A stretch of 64,000 nt of DNA from Psychromicrobium silvestre (GTDB lineage: Bacteria > Actinomycetota > Actinomycetes > Actinomycetales > Micrococcaceae): positions 124,001-188,000 of the forward strand of contig NZ_JACBYQ010000001.1 of the NCBI RefSeq assembly GCF_013408295.1. Direction: 5' to 3'. The notes beneath the pieces are model-generated. The model made no database searches, was not told the origin of the DNA, and saw only the letters and a list, made by a program, of their open reading frames with translations. Both the position numbers and the translations under genes were made by a program. Below, in pieces: positions 33,274-42,638 of this stretch (the first letter of the stretch is position 1; each line of letters begins with the position of its first letter).

Positions 33274-33867
33274 ATGAGTCCGAAAGGCGAGGCTGGCGAG
33301 CTGAAACACGCCGCCAATCCCAGCACAGCCATACCGGCTGGCGCACAGGGGTTGCTTTTCACCGAGGATTTACCTCTCCTGGATGAGGACGCAGGCTACC
33401 GTGGGCCTACCGCCTGCAAAGCCGCAGGCATCACCTACCGGCAACTCGACTACTGGGCGCGCACCGGCCTGGTCGAGCCAACCGTGCGAAATGCGGCCGG
33501 TTCAGGCTCACAGCGGCTCTATGGCTTCCGTGACATCCTGGTGCTCAAAGTCGTCAAACGTTTGCTCGATACCGGGGTATCCCTGCAGCAGATCCGGGCA
33601 GCCGTTGATCACCTGCGCGAGCGCGGAGTGGATGATCTGGCGCAGATCACCCTGATGAGTGATGGTGCCTCTGTCTATGAATGCACCTCGGCCGATGAAG
33701 TTATTGACCTGGTCCAAGGTGGACAGGGTGTTTTCGGCATCGCCGTAGGCAAGGTCTGGCGGGAAATCGAAGGAAGTCTCTCCGAACTGCCCAGCGAGCA
33801 TGCTGAGGATCAGTCCTTCCCGGATGATGAGCTGAGCAAGCGCCGCGCGGCGCGAAAGATCTCCTAA
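33274..33867 (+). CDS. MerR-family regulator (Rv1830-like)
   Basis: A 197-residue MerR protein. After a variable N-terminus it has AGYRGPTACKAAGITYRQLDYWARTGLVEPTVR, RLYGFRDILVLKVVKRLLDTGVSLQQIRAAVDHL and a short C-terminal domain (VYECTSADEVIDLVQGGQGVFGIAVG). It matches the Rv1830 position at the end of the conserved block. The start at 33274 has GGAGG five bases before it. The preceding 255 bp should carry its own promoter. Confidence 0.9.
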   Translation: MSPKGEAGELKHAANPSTAIPAGAQGLLFTEDLPLLDEDAGYRGPTACKAAGITYRQLDYWARTGLVEPTVRNAAGSGSQRLYGFRDILVLKVVKRLLDTGVSLQQIRAAVDHLRERGVDDLAQITLMSDGASVYECTSADEVIDLVQGGQGVFGIAVGKVWREIEGSLSELPSEHAEDQSFPDDELSKRRAARKIS

Positions 33868-33881
33868 CTCACTCCGATGAC

Positions 33882-33902
33882 GGCTGGCCTTCGAAGCCAG
33901 CC
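33882..33902. terminator. Hairpin terminator between MerR and ParA genes
   Basis: GGCTGGC and GCCAGCC form a perfect 7-bp stem around the loop CTTCGAA, between two convergent genes. It could serve both. Confidence 0.6.
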
Positions 33903-33923
33903 AACTCCAATCAGCGAGCGCTC

Positions 33924-34778
33924 TTAGCGCTGCCGCTGACCGCCGTCGAGAACCTTCTGCAGCAACTCGTCAAAGCCCGAGGCCGCCGTTTTGGCGCTCT
34001 CTCCAGGCCAGTGATGGATCGCCCGGGCAGCGCCCTGGATCTGTTGCCAATTGGATTGCTCGGCAATCGTGGGATTGAGCAAAAGCGAGCCAAACATGGT
34101 GGACATCTCATTGAGCCGGTAGCTGTGCTCGGCGGAAGACTGGCGAACCCGATTGGCCACAATGCCTGCCGCAGACAGCCCGGGCGCAAACTCATTACGG
34201 AACAAATCGATGGCCCTTAGGGTGCGCTCGGTACCGGCCACCGAGAAAAGGCCCGGCTCGGCCACCAAAAGCACCCGGTTAGAGGCGGTCCAGGCTATCC
34301 GGGTCAAACCGTTGAGCGAGGGCGGGCAGTCGATCAGCACCAGCTGATAGGGCGGCTTGGAGCTAATTGTGCGCTCCTGACGCCCCAGCCCAGCCAAAAC
34401 GGTGGAGAGCCTGCGTAGATCTCGCCGACCCAGATCCGGGCGGTCGTAGATGCCTGCGTAGGCTGAGCCGACGGCGACGTCGAGTATTCGGGGCCCCTCG
34501 CCGCCGCGGATTGCTGCCTGAGCAACCCAGCCGCTTGGCACCACCTGGGCAGCTAAATCGGCGCGTCGCGGATTCCGCAGCAACTGACCGATGTCCTGTT
34601 GGGCGCCGGGTGCGACGCTCAGACCGGTGGTGGCATCGGCGTGCGGATCAAGATCGATCACCAGGGTAGGGATTCCCGCTGCAAGAGCTGCCGAGGCCAG
34701 CCCAAGGGTTACCGAGGTTTTGCCGACGCCGCCCTTGAGAGAGCTAATACTGACTACCTGCACTCGAGATCCTGTCAT
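33924..34778 (-). CDS. ParA/MinD-family ATPase
   Basis: A 284-residue deviant-Walker ATPase. It has VVSISSLKGGVGKTSVTLGLASA (with the signature Lys), PTLVIDLDPHADATTGLSV and, later, LVLIDCPPSLNGLTR, and the motif VLLVAEPGLFSVAGTERTLRAIDLF. No ParB or parS is adjacent, so it is not a classic partition module. The start is taken as ATG 34778, with only weak ribosome-site evidence. It is divergent from pyruvate carboxylase, as is common in Micrococcaceae; the function there is not known. Confidence 0.85.
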   Translation of the reverse strand: MTGSRVQVVSISSLKGGVGKTSVTLGLASAALAAGIPTLVIDLDPHADATTGLSVAPGAQQDIGQLLRNPRRADLAAQVVPSGWVAQAAIRGGEGPRILDVAVGSAYAGIYDRPDLGRRDLRRLSTVLAGLGRQERTISSKPPYQLVLIDCPPSLNGLTRIAWTASNRVLLVAEPGLFSVAGTERTLRAIDLFRNEFAPGLSAAGIVANRVRQSSAEHSYRLNEMSTMFGSLLLNPTIAEQSNWQQIQGAARAIHHWPGESAKTAASGFDELLQKVLDGGQRQR

Positions 34779-34916
34779 TGAAATCAACTTCACACTGCGC
34801 CCTATGTGTCGGAGAACACCAAAGCTCCACATAGAATACTGTGGAATCTTCGCGCAGCCTCTTCTCATCATATGTTGAGCGCCTGCAGATGCCGACAGCT
34901 TGCTAAGGGGAAAGAC

Positions 34917-37900
34917 ATGTTTTCCAAGATCTTGGTTGCCAATCGAGGCGAAATCGCCATTCGAGCCTTTCGGGCGAGTTATGAGCTGGGCGCTAAAACC
35001 GTGGCCGTTTTCCCACAGGAAGACCGGAACTCAATCCACCGCCAGAAGGCAGACGAAGCATATTTGATCGGTGAGGAGGGTCACCCGGTCCGGGCTTATC
35101 TGGATGTCGCGGAGATCGTTCGAGTGGCCAAGGAATCCGGGGCGGACGCCATCTATCCGGGTTACGGCTTCCTCAGCGAGAACCCGGATCTGGCCAGGGC
35201 CGCAAAAGAAGCTGGCATTACCTTTGTCGGCCCGCCCGCGGAAGTCCTGGAGTTAGCCGGTAATAAGGTTTCGGCACTCAAAGCAGCGCGCGCCGCCGGA
35301 GTCCCGGTGCTCAACTCCTCCGAACCCTCCAAGGATTTGGACGAACTGATCGCCGCGGCGGATGAGATCGGCTTCCCGATTTTCGCCAAAGCGGTAGCAG
35401 GCGGTGGCGGTCGCGGGATGCGAAGGGTGGAAAGCCGGGAGGAACTGCCGGAGGCACTTCGTGCGGCGATGCGGGAGGCAGATGCCGCCTTCGGCGACCC
35501 CACCATGTTCTTGGAGCAGGCGGTATTGCGGCCACGGCACATCGAGGTGCAGATTCTGGCCGATGCGCAGGGCAATGTGATGCATCTTTTCGAGCGCGAC
35601 TGTTCCTTGCAGCGCAGGCATCAAAAGGTGATTGAGATCGCACCGGCCCCGCAATTGGACGATTCGATCCGGCAGGCGCTCTACCGGGATGCCGTGGCTT
35701 TCGCCAAGGCCCTGGGCTACGTCAATGCCGGGACCGTGGAATTCCTTGTCGACACGGCGGGGGAGCGAGCCGGGCAGCACGTCTTCATCGAAATGAATCC
35801 GCGAATCCAGGTGGAACATACGGTGACCGAGGAAATCACCGATGTGGATCTGGTGCAGGCACAGCTCCGGATCGCAGCCGGTGCCACTCTGGCGGACCTG
35901 GGGCTGAGCCAGGAGACGGTGTTCATCAAGGGTGCCGCCCTGCAGTGCCGGATCACCACCGAGGACCCAGCGAACGGCTTCCGGCCCGACGTCGGCAAGA
36001 TCACCGGCTACCGCTCTGCTGGCGGCGCTGGGGTGCGCTTGGACGGCGGTACGGTGTACTCCGGTGCCGAGATTTCCCCGCACTTCGACTCAATGCTGGT
36101 CAAGCTCACCTGCCGCGGACGGGATTACCCCGCTGCGGTGGCCCGTGCCCGCCGAGCGCTGGCCGAGTTCCGGATCCGCGGAGTCTCCACCAACATTCCT
36201 TTCCTGCAGTCGGTGCTGGACGATCCGGATTTCATCGCCGGTAACGTAGCAACCTCCTTTATTGAGGAGCGTCCCGAGCTACTCAAGACCCACGCTTCGG
36301 CGGATCGTGGCACCAAGCTACTGAGCTGGCTGGCTGACGTCACCGTGAACAAGCCACATGGCGAGCTCAAGGTGCATTCCGATCCGGCCTTGAAACTGCC
36401 CTCCTTGACCGGCCTGACCGGCTTGCCCGGCGGGGAGGCGGCATCCGGCTCCCGGCAGCGGCTTGCGGAGCTGGGCCCCGAGGGCTTCGCCGCCGAGCTA
36501 CGTGCCCAACAGGCCGTAGCGGTCACCGATACCACCTTCCGAGACGCCCACCAGTCCTTGTTGGCCACCCGGGTGCGTACCCGGGATCTGGTTGCCGCTG
36601 GTCCGGCGGTATCGGCGCTGACTCCGCAATTGCTCTCCGTGGAGGCTTGGGGCGGCGCTACCTACGATGTGGCGCTGCGATTCCTCGGCGAGGATCCCTG
36701 GGAACGGCTTTCCGCGCTGCGTCGCGCATTGCCCAATATCTGCCTACAGATGCTCTTGCGTGGTCGCAATACAGTCGGCTACACGCCCTACCCTGAGGAA
36801 GTCACCGAAGCCTTCGTGCAGGAGGCAGCGGCCAGCGGCATCGATATTTTCCGTATCTTCGACGCGCTCAACGACGTCAACCAGATGGCTCCGGCCATCA
36901 AGGCGGTACGAGCCACCGGTACCGCAGTGGCCGAAGTGGCGCTGTGCTACACCTCTGACATGCTAGATCCCGAGGAAAAGCTCTACACCCTCGATTACTA
37001 CCTGGAGCTTGCCGATCGGATCGTGGCAGCCGGGGCTCATATCCTGGCGATCAAGGACATGGCTGGGCTGCTGCGCCCCGCCGCCGCCGCGAAGCTCGTC
37101 TCCGCGCTACGTGAGCGCTTCGACCTTCCGGTGCACCTGCACACCCACGACACGGCAGGTGGGCAGCTAGCAACCCTGCTAGCGGCTGTGGATGCGGGAG
37201 TGGACGCCGTGGATGTTGCCTCGGCAGCGCTGGCTGGCACCACCAGCCAGCCTTCGGCGTCGGCCTTGGTAGCGGCGCTGGCCCACACCCCGCGAGACAC
37301 CGGGATCTCGCTGGCGGATGTGAGCGCCTTGGAACCCTACTGGGAAGCCGTCCGAAGGGTTTATGCGCCCTTCGAATCCGGTCTGCCGGGGCCCACCGGG
37401 CGGGTCTACCAGCACGAGATTCCCGGCGGGCAGCTATCCAACCTCCGCCAGCAAGCCATCGCGCTAGGACTGGGGGAGCGCTTCGAGGCGATCGAGGACA
37501 TGTACACCGCTGCGGATCGGATTCTGGGCCATCTGGTCAAGGTCACTCCGTCCTCCAAGGTGGTGGGCGATTTGGCTCTGCATCTGGTTGGCTTAGGGGC
37601 AGACCCGCGGGACTTTGAGCAGAACCCACAGAACTATGACATTCCGGATTCGGTCATTGGCTTCCTCTCCGGAGAGCTGGGCGACCCGCCCGGAGGCTGG
37701 CCGGAGCCGTTCCGCACCAAAGCTCTACAGGGCCGGGTGCTGAAATTCCGGGATGTTGAACTGACCGAAGAGGATCAAAGGGCGCTGGCAGCCGACTCGA
37801 CGAGCCGTCGTGCGGCGCTCAACCGATTGCTCTTTGCCGGGCCTACCAAGGACTTCCTGACGGTCAGGGAGAGCTTCGGAGACGTTTCGGTGCTGGACAC

Positions 37901-38333
37901 CCGGGATTACCTCTTCGGCTTACAGCGCGGCCAGGAGCATGTCATCGCCCTGGGCAAGGGTGTCCGACTGATCGCTTCCCTGGAAGCTATCTCAGATCCG
38001 GACGAAAAGGGCATGCGACTGGTGATGTGTACGCTCAACGGCCAATCCCGGCCGGTCAGCGTGCGGGATAAGAGCATCGAGTCGAAGGTCAAGACAGCCG
38101 AGAAGGCCGACCCGAATCAACCCGGCCAGATCGCCGCCCCCTTCGCCGGCGCGGTCACCCTGGTGGCTAGTGTTGGCGATGCCGTTTCTGCGGGTGACAC
38201 GGTAGCCACCATCGAGGCGATGAAGATGGAAGCCTCTATCACCACGCCGGTGGGCGGCAAGATTGGCCGTGCCGCCATCGCTCAGGTGGAACATGTCAAC
38301 GGTGGTGACCTACTCCTGGTGGTGGAGCAGTAA
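34917..38333 (+). CDS. pyc: Pyruvate carboxylase
   Basis: An 1138-residue single-chain pyruvate carboxylase that makes oxaloacetate from pyruvate, bicarbonate and ATP, refilling the TCA cycle. Order: biotin carboxylase (1-450; MFSKILVANRGEIAIRAF, AVAGGGGRGMR, RDCSLQRRHQKVIE, EMNPRIQVEH), carboxyltransferase (about 530-830; TTFRDAHQSLLATRVRT, EAWGGATYDVALRFL, LHTHDTAGGQ with metal His residues), PYC/OADA domain, and C-terminal biotinyl domain with Lys1103 in EAMKMEAS. ATG at 34917 is preceded by AAGGGGA. The gene stands alone with a terminator behind it. Confidence 0.97.
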   Translation: MFSKILVANRGEIAIRAFRASYELGAKTVAVFPQEDRNSIHRQKADEAYLIGEEGHPVRAYLDVAEIVRVAKESGADAIYPGYGFLSENPDLARAAKEAGITFVGPPAEVLELAGNKVSALKAARAAGVPVLNSSEPSKDLDELIAAADEIGFPIFAKAVAGGGGRGMRRVESREELPEALRAAMREADAAFGDPTMFLEQAVLRPRHIEVQILADAQGNVMHLFERDCSLQRRHQKVIEIAPAPQLDDSIRQALYRDAVAFAKALGYVNAGTVEFLVDTAGERAGQHVFIEMNPRIQVEHTVTEEITDVDLVQAQLRIAAGATLADLGLSQETVFIKGAALQCRITTEDPANGFRPDVGKITGYRSAGGAGVRLDGGTVYSGAEISPHFDSMLVKLTCRGRDYPAAVARARRALAEFRIRGVSTNIPFLQSVLDDPDFIAGNVATSFIEERPELLKTHASADRGTKLLSWLADVTVNKPHGELKVHSDPALKLPSLTGLTGLPGGEAASGSRQRLAELGPEGFAAELRAQQAVAVTDTTFRDAHQSLLATRVRTRDLVAAGPAVSALTPQLLSVEAWGGATYDVALRFLGEDPWERLSALRRALPNICLQMLLRGRNTVGYTPYPEEVTEAFVQEAAASGIDIFRIFDALNDVNQMAPAIKAVRATGTAVAEVALCYTSDMLDPEEKLYTLDYYLELADRIVAAGAHILAIKDMAGLLRPAAAAKLVSALRERFDLPVHLHTHDTAGGQLATLLAAVDAGVDAVDVASAALAGTTSQPSASALVAALAHTPRDTGISLADVSALEPYWEAVRRVYAPFESGLPGPTGRVYQHEIPGGQLSNLRQQAIALGLGERFEAIEDMYTAADRILGHLVKVTPSSKVVGDLALHLVGLGADPRDFEQNPQNYDIPDSVIGFLSGELGDPPGGWPEPFRTKALQGRVLKFRDVELTEEDQRALAADSTSRRAALNRLLFAGPTKDFLTVRESFGDVSVLDTRDYLFGLQRGQEHVIALGKGVRLIASLEAISDPDEKGMRLVMCTLNGQSRPVSVRDKSIESKVKTAEKADPNQPGQIAAPFAGAVTLVASVGDAVSAGDTVATIEAMKMEASITTPVGGKIGRAAIAQVEHVNGGDLLLVVEQ

Positions 38334-38341
38334 GACTTGGA

Positions 38342-38374
38342 CGGCCTGGGTCAGGGTAAACCTGGCTCAGGCCG
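38342..38374. terminator. Bidirectional hairpin after pyc
   Basis: A 14-pair stem (38342-38355 with 38361-38374, two G-T pairs) closes the loop GTAAA between the convergent pyc and acyl-CoA synthetase genes. Confidence 0.75.
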
Positions 38375-38386
38375 ACTCAGCTTGGC

Positions 38387-40201
38387 TCAGACGGGCTTCG
38401 GTGCGGAGTAGATATCCTCGATCACCGCGTCGAAATCCTTAAGCACCTGGGCGCGCTTGATCTTCAGCGAGGGGGTCAGGTGCCCGGAAGCTTCGGAGAA
38501 GTCGGTCGGCACGATCCGGAAGGACTTAATCGCCTCGGCGTGCGACACCGATTCGTTGGCATGATCGACAACTTTCTGGATCGCCGCCAGCACCACCGGC
38601 TCCTGCGCGGCAGCGGCAACGTCAATTTCGGCGGAGAGACCGTGATGGGCCGCCCACTGAGGCAAGGCTTCTTCATCTAAGGTGATGAGCGCCGCGATAA
38701 ATGGCTTACCCTCACCCAGTACAACACACTGAGAAACCAGCGCATCCGCCCGGATCTGGTCTTCCAACTGAGCCGGGGCGACGTTCTTCCCTCCGGCTGT
38801 GACAATGATTTCCTTCTTGCGGCCGGTGATGCTGAGGAAGCCCTCCTCGTCTAGTTCACCGATATCTCCGGTATGGAACCAGCCGTCCACAAAGGCTTCG
38901 GAACTGAGGTCATCGCGACGGAAGTAGCCGCGCATCACGCTGACGCCCTTGGCTAGGATTTCGCCGTCCTCGGCAATTCTCACGGCATTACCGGGCAGCG
39001 GCCTACCCACGGTGCCGATTTTGATTTGCCCCGGCTGATTTACGGTCACCGGGGCGGTGGTCTCGGTGAGTCCATAACCTTCCAGCACGGTAATGCCGAC
39101 GCCGTAGAAGAAATGCCCCAATCGCTTGCCCAGCGGTCCGCCGCCGGACACAGCATATTCCAGCTGCCCACCCATGGCGGTACGCAGTTTTGTATAGACC
39201 AGCTTGTCGAAGATCCCGTGTTTGAGCTTGAGTAAGAAGGGGATCTTGCCTTCCTGCCGGGCCCGCGAATACTCGATGGCGGTTTCGGCGGCCTTGCCGA
39301 AGATCTTCCCGCGTCCCTCCGACTCGGCTTTCAGCACCGCGGAGTTATAAACCTTCTCAAAAACCCTCGGCACCGCGAGGATATAGGTCGGTTTGAAGCT
39401 CTGGAAATCGGCGAGCAGATTCTTGATATCGGGAGTGTGCCCGGTCCGGGAACCGGCGGCGACATTGAGAATCGAGATAAAGCGGCCAAAAACGTGTGCC
39501 AAGGGCAAGAACATAATGGTCTGGGCGCCTTCGCTGGCGACGGCTCCGGCAAGCACCCCCAGGGCATTCTCCGATAGCTCAACGAAGTTGCCGTGAGTCA
39601 GTTCGGTGCCCTTGGGGCGTCCAGTGGTACCGGAGGTGTAGATAATGGTAGCGAGATCGCGCAGGCCGGCTGCCGAACGACGTCGTTCAACCTCTTCAGC
39701 GGGCACCTCGCGTCCGGCTTCACGGAGCACATCCAGCCCGGCGTCGGCCATTTTCCAGAATTGCTTCATGGTCTGGAGGTCTTCGGATTCGACAGCTGTG
39801 CGGGCGGTGGCCAGATGGGCTTCGCTCTCGCCGAAGATTGCCACCGCACCGGAATCGGCCAGGTTCCAGGCAACCTGGCTAGTAGAGGAGGTTTCGTAGA
39901 CCGGCACCGAGATTGCCCCGGCATACCAGATGGCGAAATCAACCAGGGTCCACTCGTAGCGGGTGCGGGACATAATGCCGATCCGGTCCCCGGGCTCGAT
40001 GCCGGAAGCAATCAGACCCTTGGCCAGCGCAATAACGTCATCACGGAATTCCGCGGCATGGATATCTCGCCAGCCATCATTTCCATCCCGTACCGCGAAC
40101 AGCGCCAGATTGGCGGGATCCTTCGCCCTTCTTTCCAACAAGTCAGTGCAGTTGCTCTGCTCCGGAATGTTGACGACGGCTGGTACTGAAATTTCTTGCA
40201 C
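38387..40201 (-). CDS. Long-chain fatty-acid-CoA ligase (FadD15-like)
   Basis: A 604-residue AMP-forming ligase that activates fatty acids to acyl-CoA. It has the P-loop-like ATIIYTSGTTGRPKGTELTH, the segments FGRFISILNV, EGYGLTETTAPVTVN and GWFHTGDIGELDEEGFLSITGRKKEIIVTAGGKNVAPAQLE, and the terminal Lys in PSLKIKRAQVLKDF. It matches the FadD15-type group of actinobacterial synthetases. The start is a GTG with GAGGGAG before it. A perfect 12-bp palindrome lies just upstream, in the space shared with the divergent glucokinase gene. Confidence 0.92.
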   Translation of the reverse strand: MQEISVPAVVNIPEQSNCTDLLERRAKDPANLALFAVRDGNDGWRDIHAAEFRDDVIALAKGLIASGIEPGDRIGIMSRTRYEWTLVDFAIWYAGAISVPVYETSSTSQVAWNLADSGAVAIFGESEAHLATARTAVESEDLQTMKQFWKMADAGLDVLREAGREVPAEEVERRRSAAGLRDLATIIYTSGTTGRPKGTELTHGNFVELSENALGVLAGAVASEGAQTIMFLPLAHVFGRFISILNVAAGSRTGHTPDIKNLLADFQSFKPTYILAVPRVFEKVYNSAVLKAESEGRGKIFGKAAETAIEYSRARQEGKIPFLLKLKHGIFDKLVYTKLRTAMGGQLEYAVSGGGPLGKRLGHFFYGVGITVLEGYGLTETTAPVTVNQPGQIKIGTVGRPLPGNAVRIAEDGEILAKGVSVMRGYFRRDDLSSEAFVDGWFHTGDIGELDEEGFLSITGRKKEIIVTAGGKNVAPAQLEDQIRADALVSQCVVLGEGKPFIAALITLDEEALPQWAAHHGLSAEIDVAAAAQEPVVLAAIQKVVDHANESVSHAEAIKSFRIVPTDFSEASGHLTPSLKIKRAQVLKDFDAVIEDIYSAPKPV

Positions 40202-40219
40202 GATAGCTCCCTCGATATC

Positions 40220-40231
40220 TACTGATCAGTA
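40220..40231. promoter_or_regulatory. 12-bp palindrome in the fadD/glucokinase divergent region
   Basis: TACTGATCAGTA is a perfect inverted repeat, 19 bp upstream of the synthetase start and 38 bp from the -10 of the glucokinase gene. It is a possible operator for either gene; the protein is unknown. Confidence 0.45.
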
Positions 40232-40268
40232 ACTTTACTGTGCAAAACCCGGTTTCCCAACTACCTCT

Positions 40269-40274
40269 TAGAAT
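40269..40274 (+). promoter_or_regulatory. -10 element for a leaderless glucokinase transcript
   Basis: TAGAAT ends six bases before the GTG start at 40281, so transcription should begin at or next to the GTG. No ribosome binding site lies upstream, which fits a leaderless mRNA. Confidence 0.65.
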
Positions 40275-40280
40275 AATGCT

Positions 40281-41288
40281 GTGACTGTGCAAAGCCCCCT
40301 TTCGGCCTCGACTTCCTCCCGAGGCTTGGCCATCGGCATCGATATCGGAGGCACTAAGGTGGCCGCCGGAGTGGTGGACGAACAGGGGGTGGTGCTTGCC
40401 GAACAGCGCCGACGTACTCACAGCAGTGACGCCCGGGCAGTAGAAGCCACCATCGTCGATCTGGTCCGTGAGTTGGGCAGTGTTCACCCGATCAGCTCGG
40501 TCGGTATCGGGGCTGCCGGCTGGATGGATCTGAGTGGCGGCACGGTGCTGTTCAGCCCGCACTTGGCTTGGCGGAATGAACCGTTACGAGAAAACCTGGA
40601 GCGGCTGCTCGAACGCCCGGTGATGTTGACTAACGACGCCGATGCTGCCGCCTGGGCGGAGTGGAAGTTCGGCAGTGCGCGGGGGGAGAGCAGGCTGGTC
40701 TGCGTCACCCTGGGCACCGGCATCGGCGGCGCCATGGTGATGGACGGCAGGGTGGAACGCGGACGCTTTGGAGTCGCCGGAGAATTTGGCCACCAGGTGA
40801 TTATGCCCGGCGGCCACCGCTGCGAATGCGGCAACCGAGGCTGCTGGGAGCAATACGCTTCAGGCAACGCCCTGGGCCGGGAAGCACGTGAGCTAGCCCG
40901 GGCGAACTCCCCGGTGGCTCAGGAGATTCTGCGCGCCGTCGATGGCGAGGTAGACGCTATTACCGGAGCAGTAGTCACCGAGCTGGCCAGGGCAGGGGAC
41001 GCGGCATCCATTGAATTGATCGAGGACGTCGGCTCCTGGCTCGGACTGGGCCTGGCCAATCTGGCGGCCGCGCTGGACCCCGGGATGTTCGTGGTGGGCG
41101 GCGGACTCTGCGAGGCGGGGGACTTATTGCTGGAACCGACCAGGCGAGCTTTCAGCCGAAATCTCACCGGGCGTGGATTCCGCCCAGCGGCGAGCATAAA
41201 GCTGGCCCAGCTTGGGCCTGCTGCCGGGCTGATTGGGGCCGCCGATCTCTCCCGGTCACCACTGACCAACGGGGCACGACAGAGCTAG
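40281..41288 (+). CDS. ROK-family glucokinase
   Basis: A 335-residue ROK kinase, most likely glucokinase. It has the ATP motif GIDIGGTKVAAGVVD, the DNA-free ROK core LTNDADAAAWAEWKFG with catalytic Asp, VTLGTGIGGAMV, GEFGHQVIMPGG and the zinc-binding GHRCECGNRGCWEQYASG. There is no N-terminal HTH, so it is an enzyme and not a repressor. The GTG start is leaderless. It overlaps the convergent membrane-protein gene by four bases at its 3' end. Confidence 0.9.
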   Translation: MTVQSPLSASTSSRGLAIGIDIGGTKVAAGVVDEQGVVLAEQRRRTHSSDARAVEATIVDLVRELGSVHPISSVGIGAAGWMDLSGGTVLFSPHLAWRNEPLRENLERLLERPVMLTNDADAAAWAEWKFGSARGESRLVCVTLGTGIGGAMVMDGRVERGRFGVAGEFGHQVIMPGGHRCECGNRGCWEQYASGNALGREARELARANSPVAQEILRAVDGEVDAITGAVVTELARAGDAASIELIEDVGSWLGLGLANLAAALDPGMFVVGGGLCEAGDLLLEPTRRAFSRNLTGRGFRPAASIKLAQLGPAAGLIGAADLSRSPLTNGARQS

Positions 41289-41773
41289 AGCCGCGCGCCG
41301 TCGTCGTCGTTTTCGCGTTGACCAGGTAGCCGATAGATCAAGTAGCCCACCGCGAGGATGAACACCAGAATCAAAGCGATAATGGCAAGCAAGGGCGCGT
41401 TGCGCCAGAAGATCGCCGCGCAAAGCAGGGCAATTGGGGCGCCCGCTGCGCCTACCCAGGCCAGCGCAATGGCTGGCTCGACGGTGGAGAGCGAGGCTGG
41501 TTCCGCGGGGACGAAGTCCTCATCATCCTCCGAGGGGCTGTAATCGCGGGGGCCCGAGAACTCAGGATTGGTGGGCTGAGAGTCGATCCGGCGCACATTG
41601 AGCGGGTCGAATTGTTCGAATCCCGGCCTCTGCCGCGGTGTCGAGCCCCGGGGAGATTCAGAGTCCTGACTGCCGAGTAAAGTCTGATCGGAATCTTCCT
41701 GCAAGCGGGCTACCAGATCTCGCCAGACCTCGTCCTCTTTCGGGTTTTCCGGTTGCTCGGGATTACTAGACAC
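41285..41773 (-). CDS. Hypothetical membrane protein
   Basis: A 162-residue protein. The N-terminal 90 residues are charged and Ser/Pro/Asp-rich (likely disordered) with FEQFDPLNVRRI and SPSEDDEDFVPAEP, and two close hydrophobic segments near the C-terminus (AIALAWVGAAGAPIALLCAAIF and LLAIIALILVFILAVGYLIY) anchor it in the membrane with a short acidic-basic tail. The GTG at 41773 overlaps the esterase stop by eight bases, so both are one operon. No family assignment. Confidence 0.75.
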   Translation of the reverse strand: MSSNPEQPENPKEDEVWRDLVARLQEDSDQTLLGSQDSESPRGSTPRQRPGFEQFDPLNVRRIDSQPTNPEFSGPRDYSPSEDDEDFVPAEPASLSTVEPAIALAWVGAAGAPIALLCAAIFWRNAPLLAIIALILVFILAVGYLIYRLPGQRENDDDGARL

Positions 41774-42506
41774 CGGCAATCTCCTTGAAGAAGGCGCTGG
41801 ACTGGGCAAAGATTTCCGGGGCATCATGATCAAGAGTGGCCACATGGTAGCTATTGGCTAGTTTCACGATGCGCAGATCCTTGCTGCTTATCCCCTTCTG
41901 AATGGCACGCAGCGAAGAATCCGGCACCACATGGTCCACGGTTGACCGGAAAACTATGGTCGGTGCGTTCACTTTGGCTAATCCGGCCGTGGTATCCCGG
42001 AACAACTGATTGAGCTGGTGAACCGAAGCCACCGGAGTACGCGGGTAGGCGTGTTCCTCCACCCCCGGCTTGACGATGTCATTGCCAATCGCTGGCACGC
42101 TCTTAACGAAATGTTTCAGCAGCCCGGCGAAGCGTGCGCGTGGATCGGCAGCCGTGAGACCCGGATTGACCAGTGCCAAGCCGGCGAGCTGATGGTGTTC
42201 GGCCAGTCGAAGTGAGAGTGCCCCGCCCATCGACAGACCAGCGGCAAAGACCAGTTCACAACGGCTGGCAAGTTCCAGATAAGCAGCCTCGACGCCGGTG
42301 TACCACTGTTGCCAAGGGGTCTGGCTGAGCTCCTGCCAGCTAGTGCCATGACCGGGCAAGAGCGGCATATTGACCGCAAAACCTTGGGCCGCCAAATCTT
42401 CCGCCCAGGGCCGCATGCTCTCCGGCGATCCGGTGAAGCCGTGCGTGACGACCACGCCCATCCGGGACAACTCGCCGCGACCGGCGCTAATCAAAGGTTC
42501 GTGCAT
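41766..42506 (-). CDS. Carboxylesterase / monoacylglycerol-lipase-like hydrolase
   Basis: A 246-residue alpha/beta hydrolase of the thermostable carboxylesterase type. It has GVVVTHGFTGSPESMRPWAEDLAAQG, PLLPGHGTSWQELS, the nucleophile elbow AAGLSMGGALSLRLAEHH, and a C-terminal VDHVVPDSS (Asp) and SYHVATLDHDAP (His). Such enzymes cleave short- to medium-chain esters or monoglycerides. It is divergent from the acyltransferase gene, with which it may share lipid metabolism, and it is coupled to the membrane protein downstream. Confidence 0.87.
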   Translation of the reverse strand: MHEPLISAGRGELSRMGVVVTHGFTGSPESMRPWAEDLAAQGFAVNMPLLPGHGTSWQELSQTPWQQWYTGVEAAYLELASRCELVFAAGLSMGGALSLRLAEHHQLAGLALVNPGLTAADPRARFAGLLKHFVKSVPAIGNDIVKPGVEEHAYPRTPVASVHQLNQLFRDTTAGLAKVNAPTIVFRSTVDHVVPDSSLRAIQKGISSKDLRIVKLANSYHVATLDHDAPEIFAQSSAFFKEIAGV

Positions 42507-42638
42507 GGTGCTCGCCTCTAAGGTGCTGTTTTGGTCCAGGGGGTATCCCCTTCAGCAGATTATCTCACTAGAGTAGGGTTGCAGAGTGCTTGGCCCCGAT
42601 CGAGGAGGCCAGCGGAGCAGTTCTAGAAGAGGCGAGAC

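Noticed and set aside
35253-36083. 276-codon frame opposite pyruvate carboxylase
   Set aside because: It is a mirror frame of the biotin carboxylase domain and has no ribosome site.
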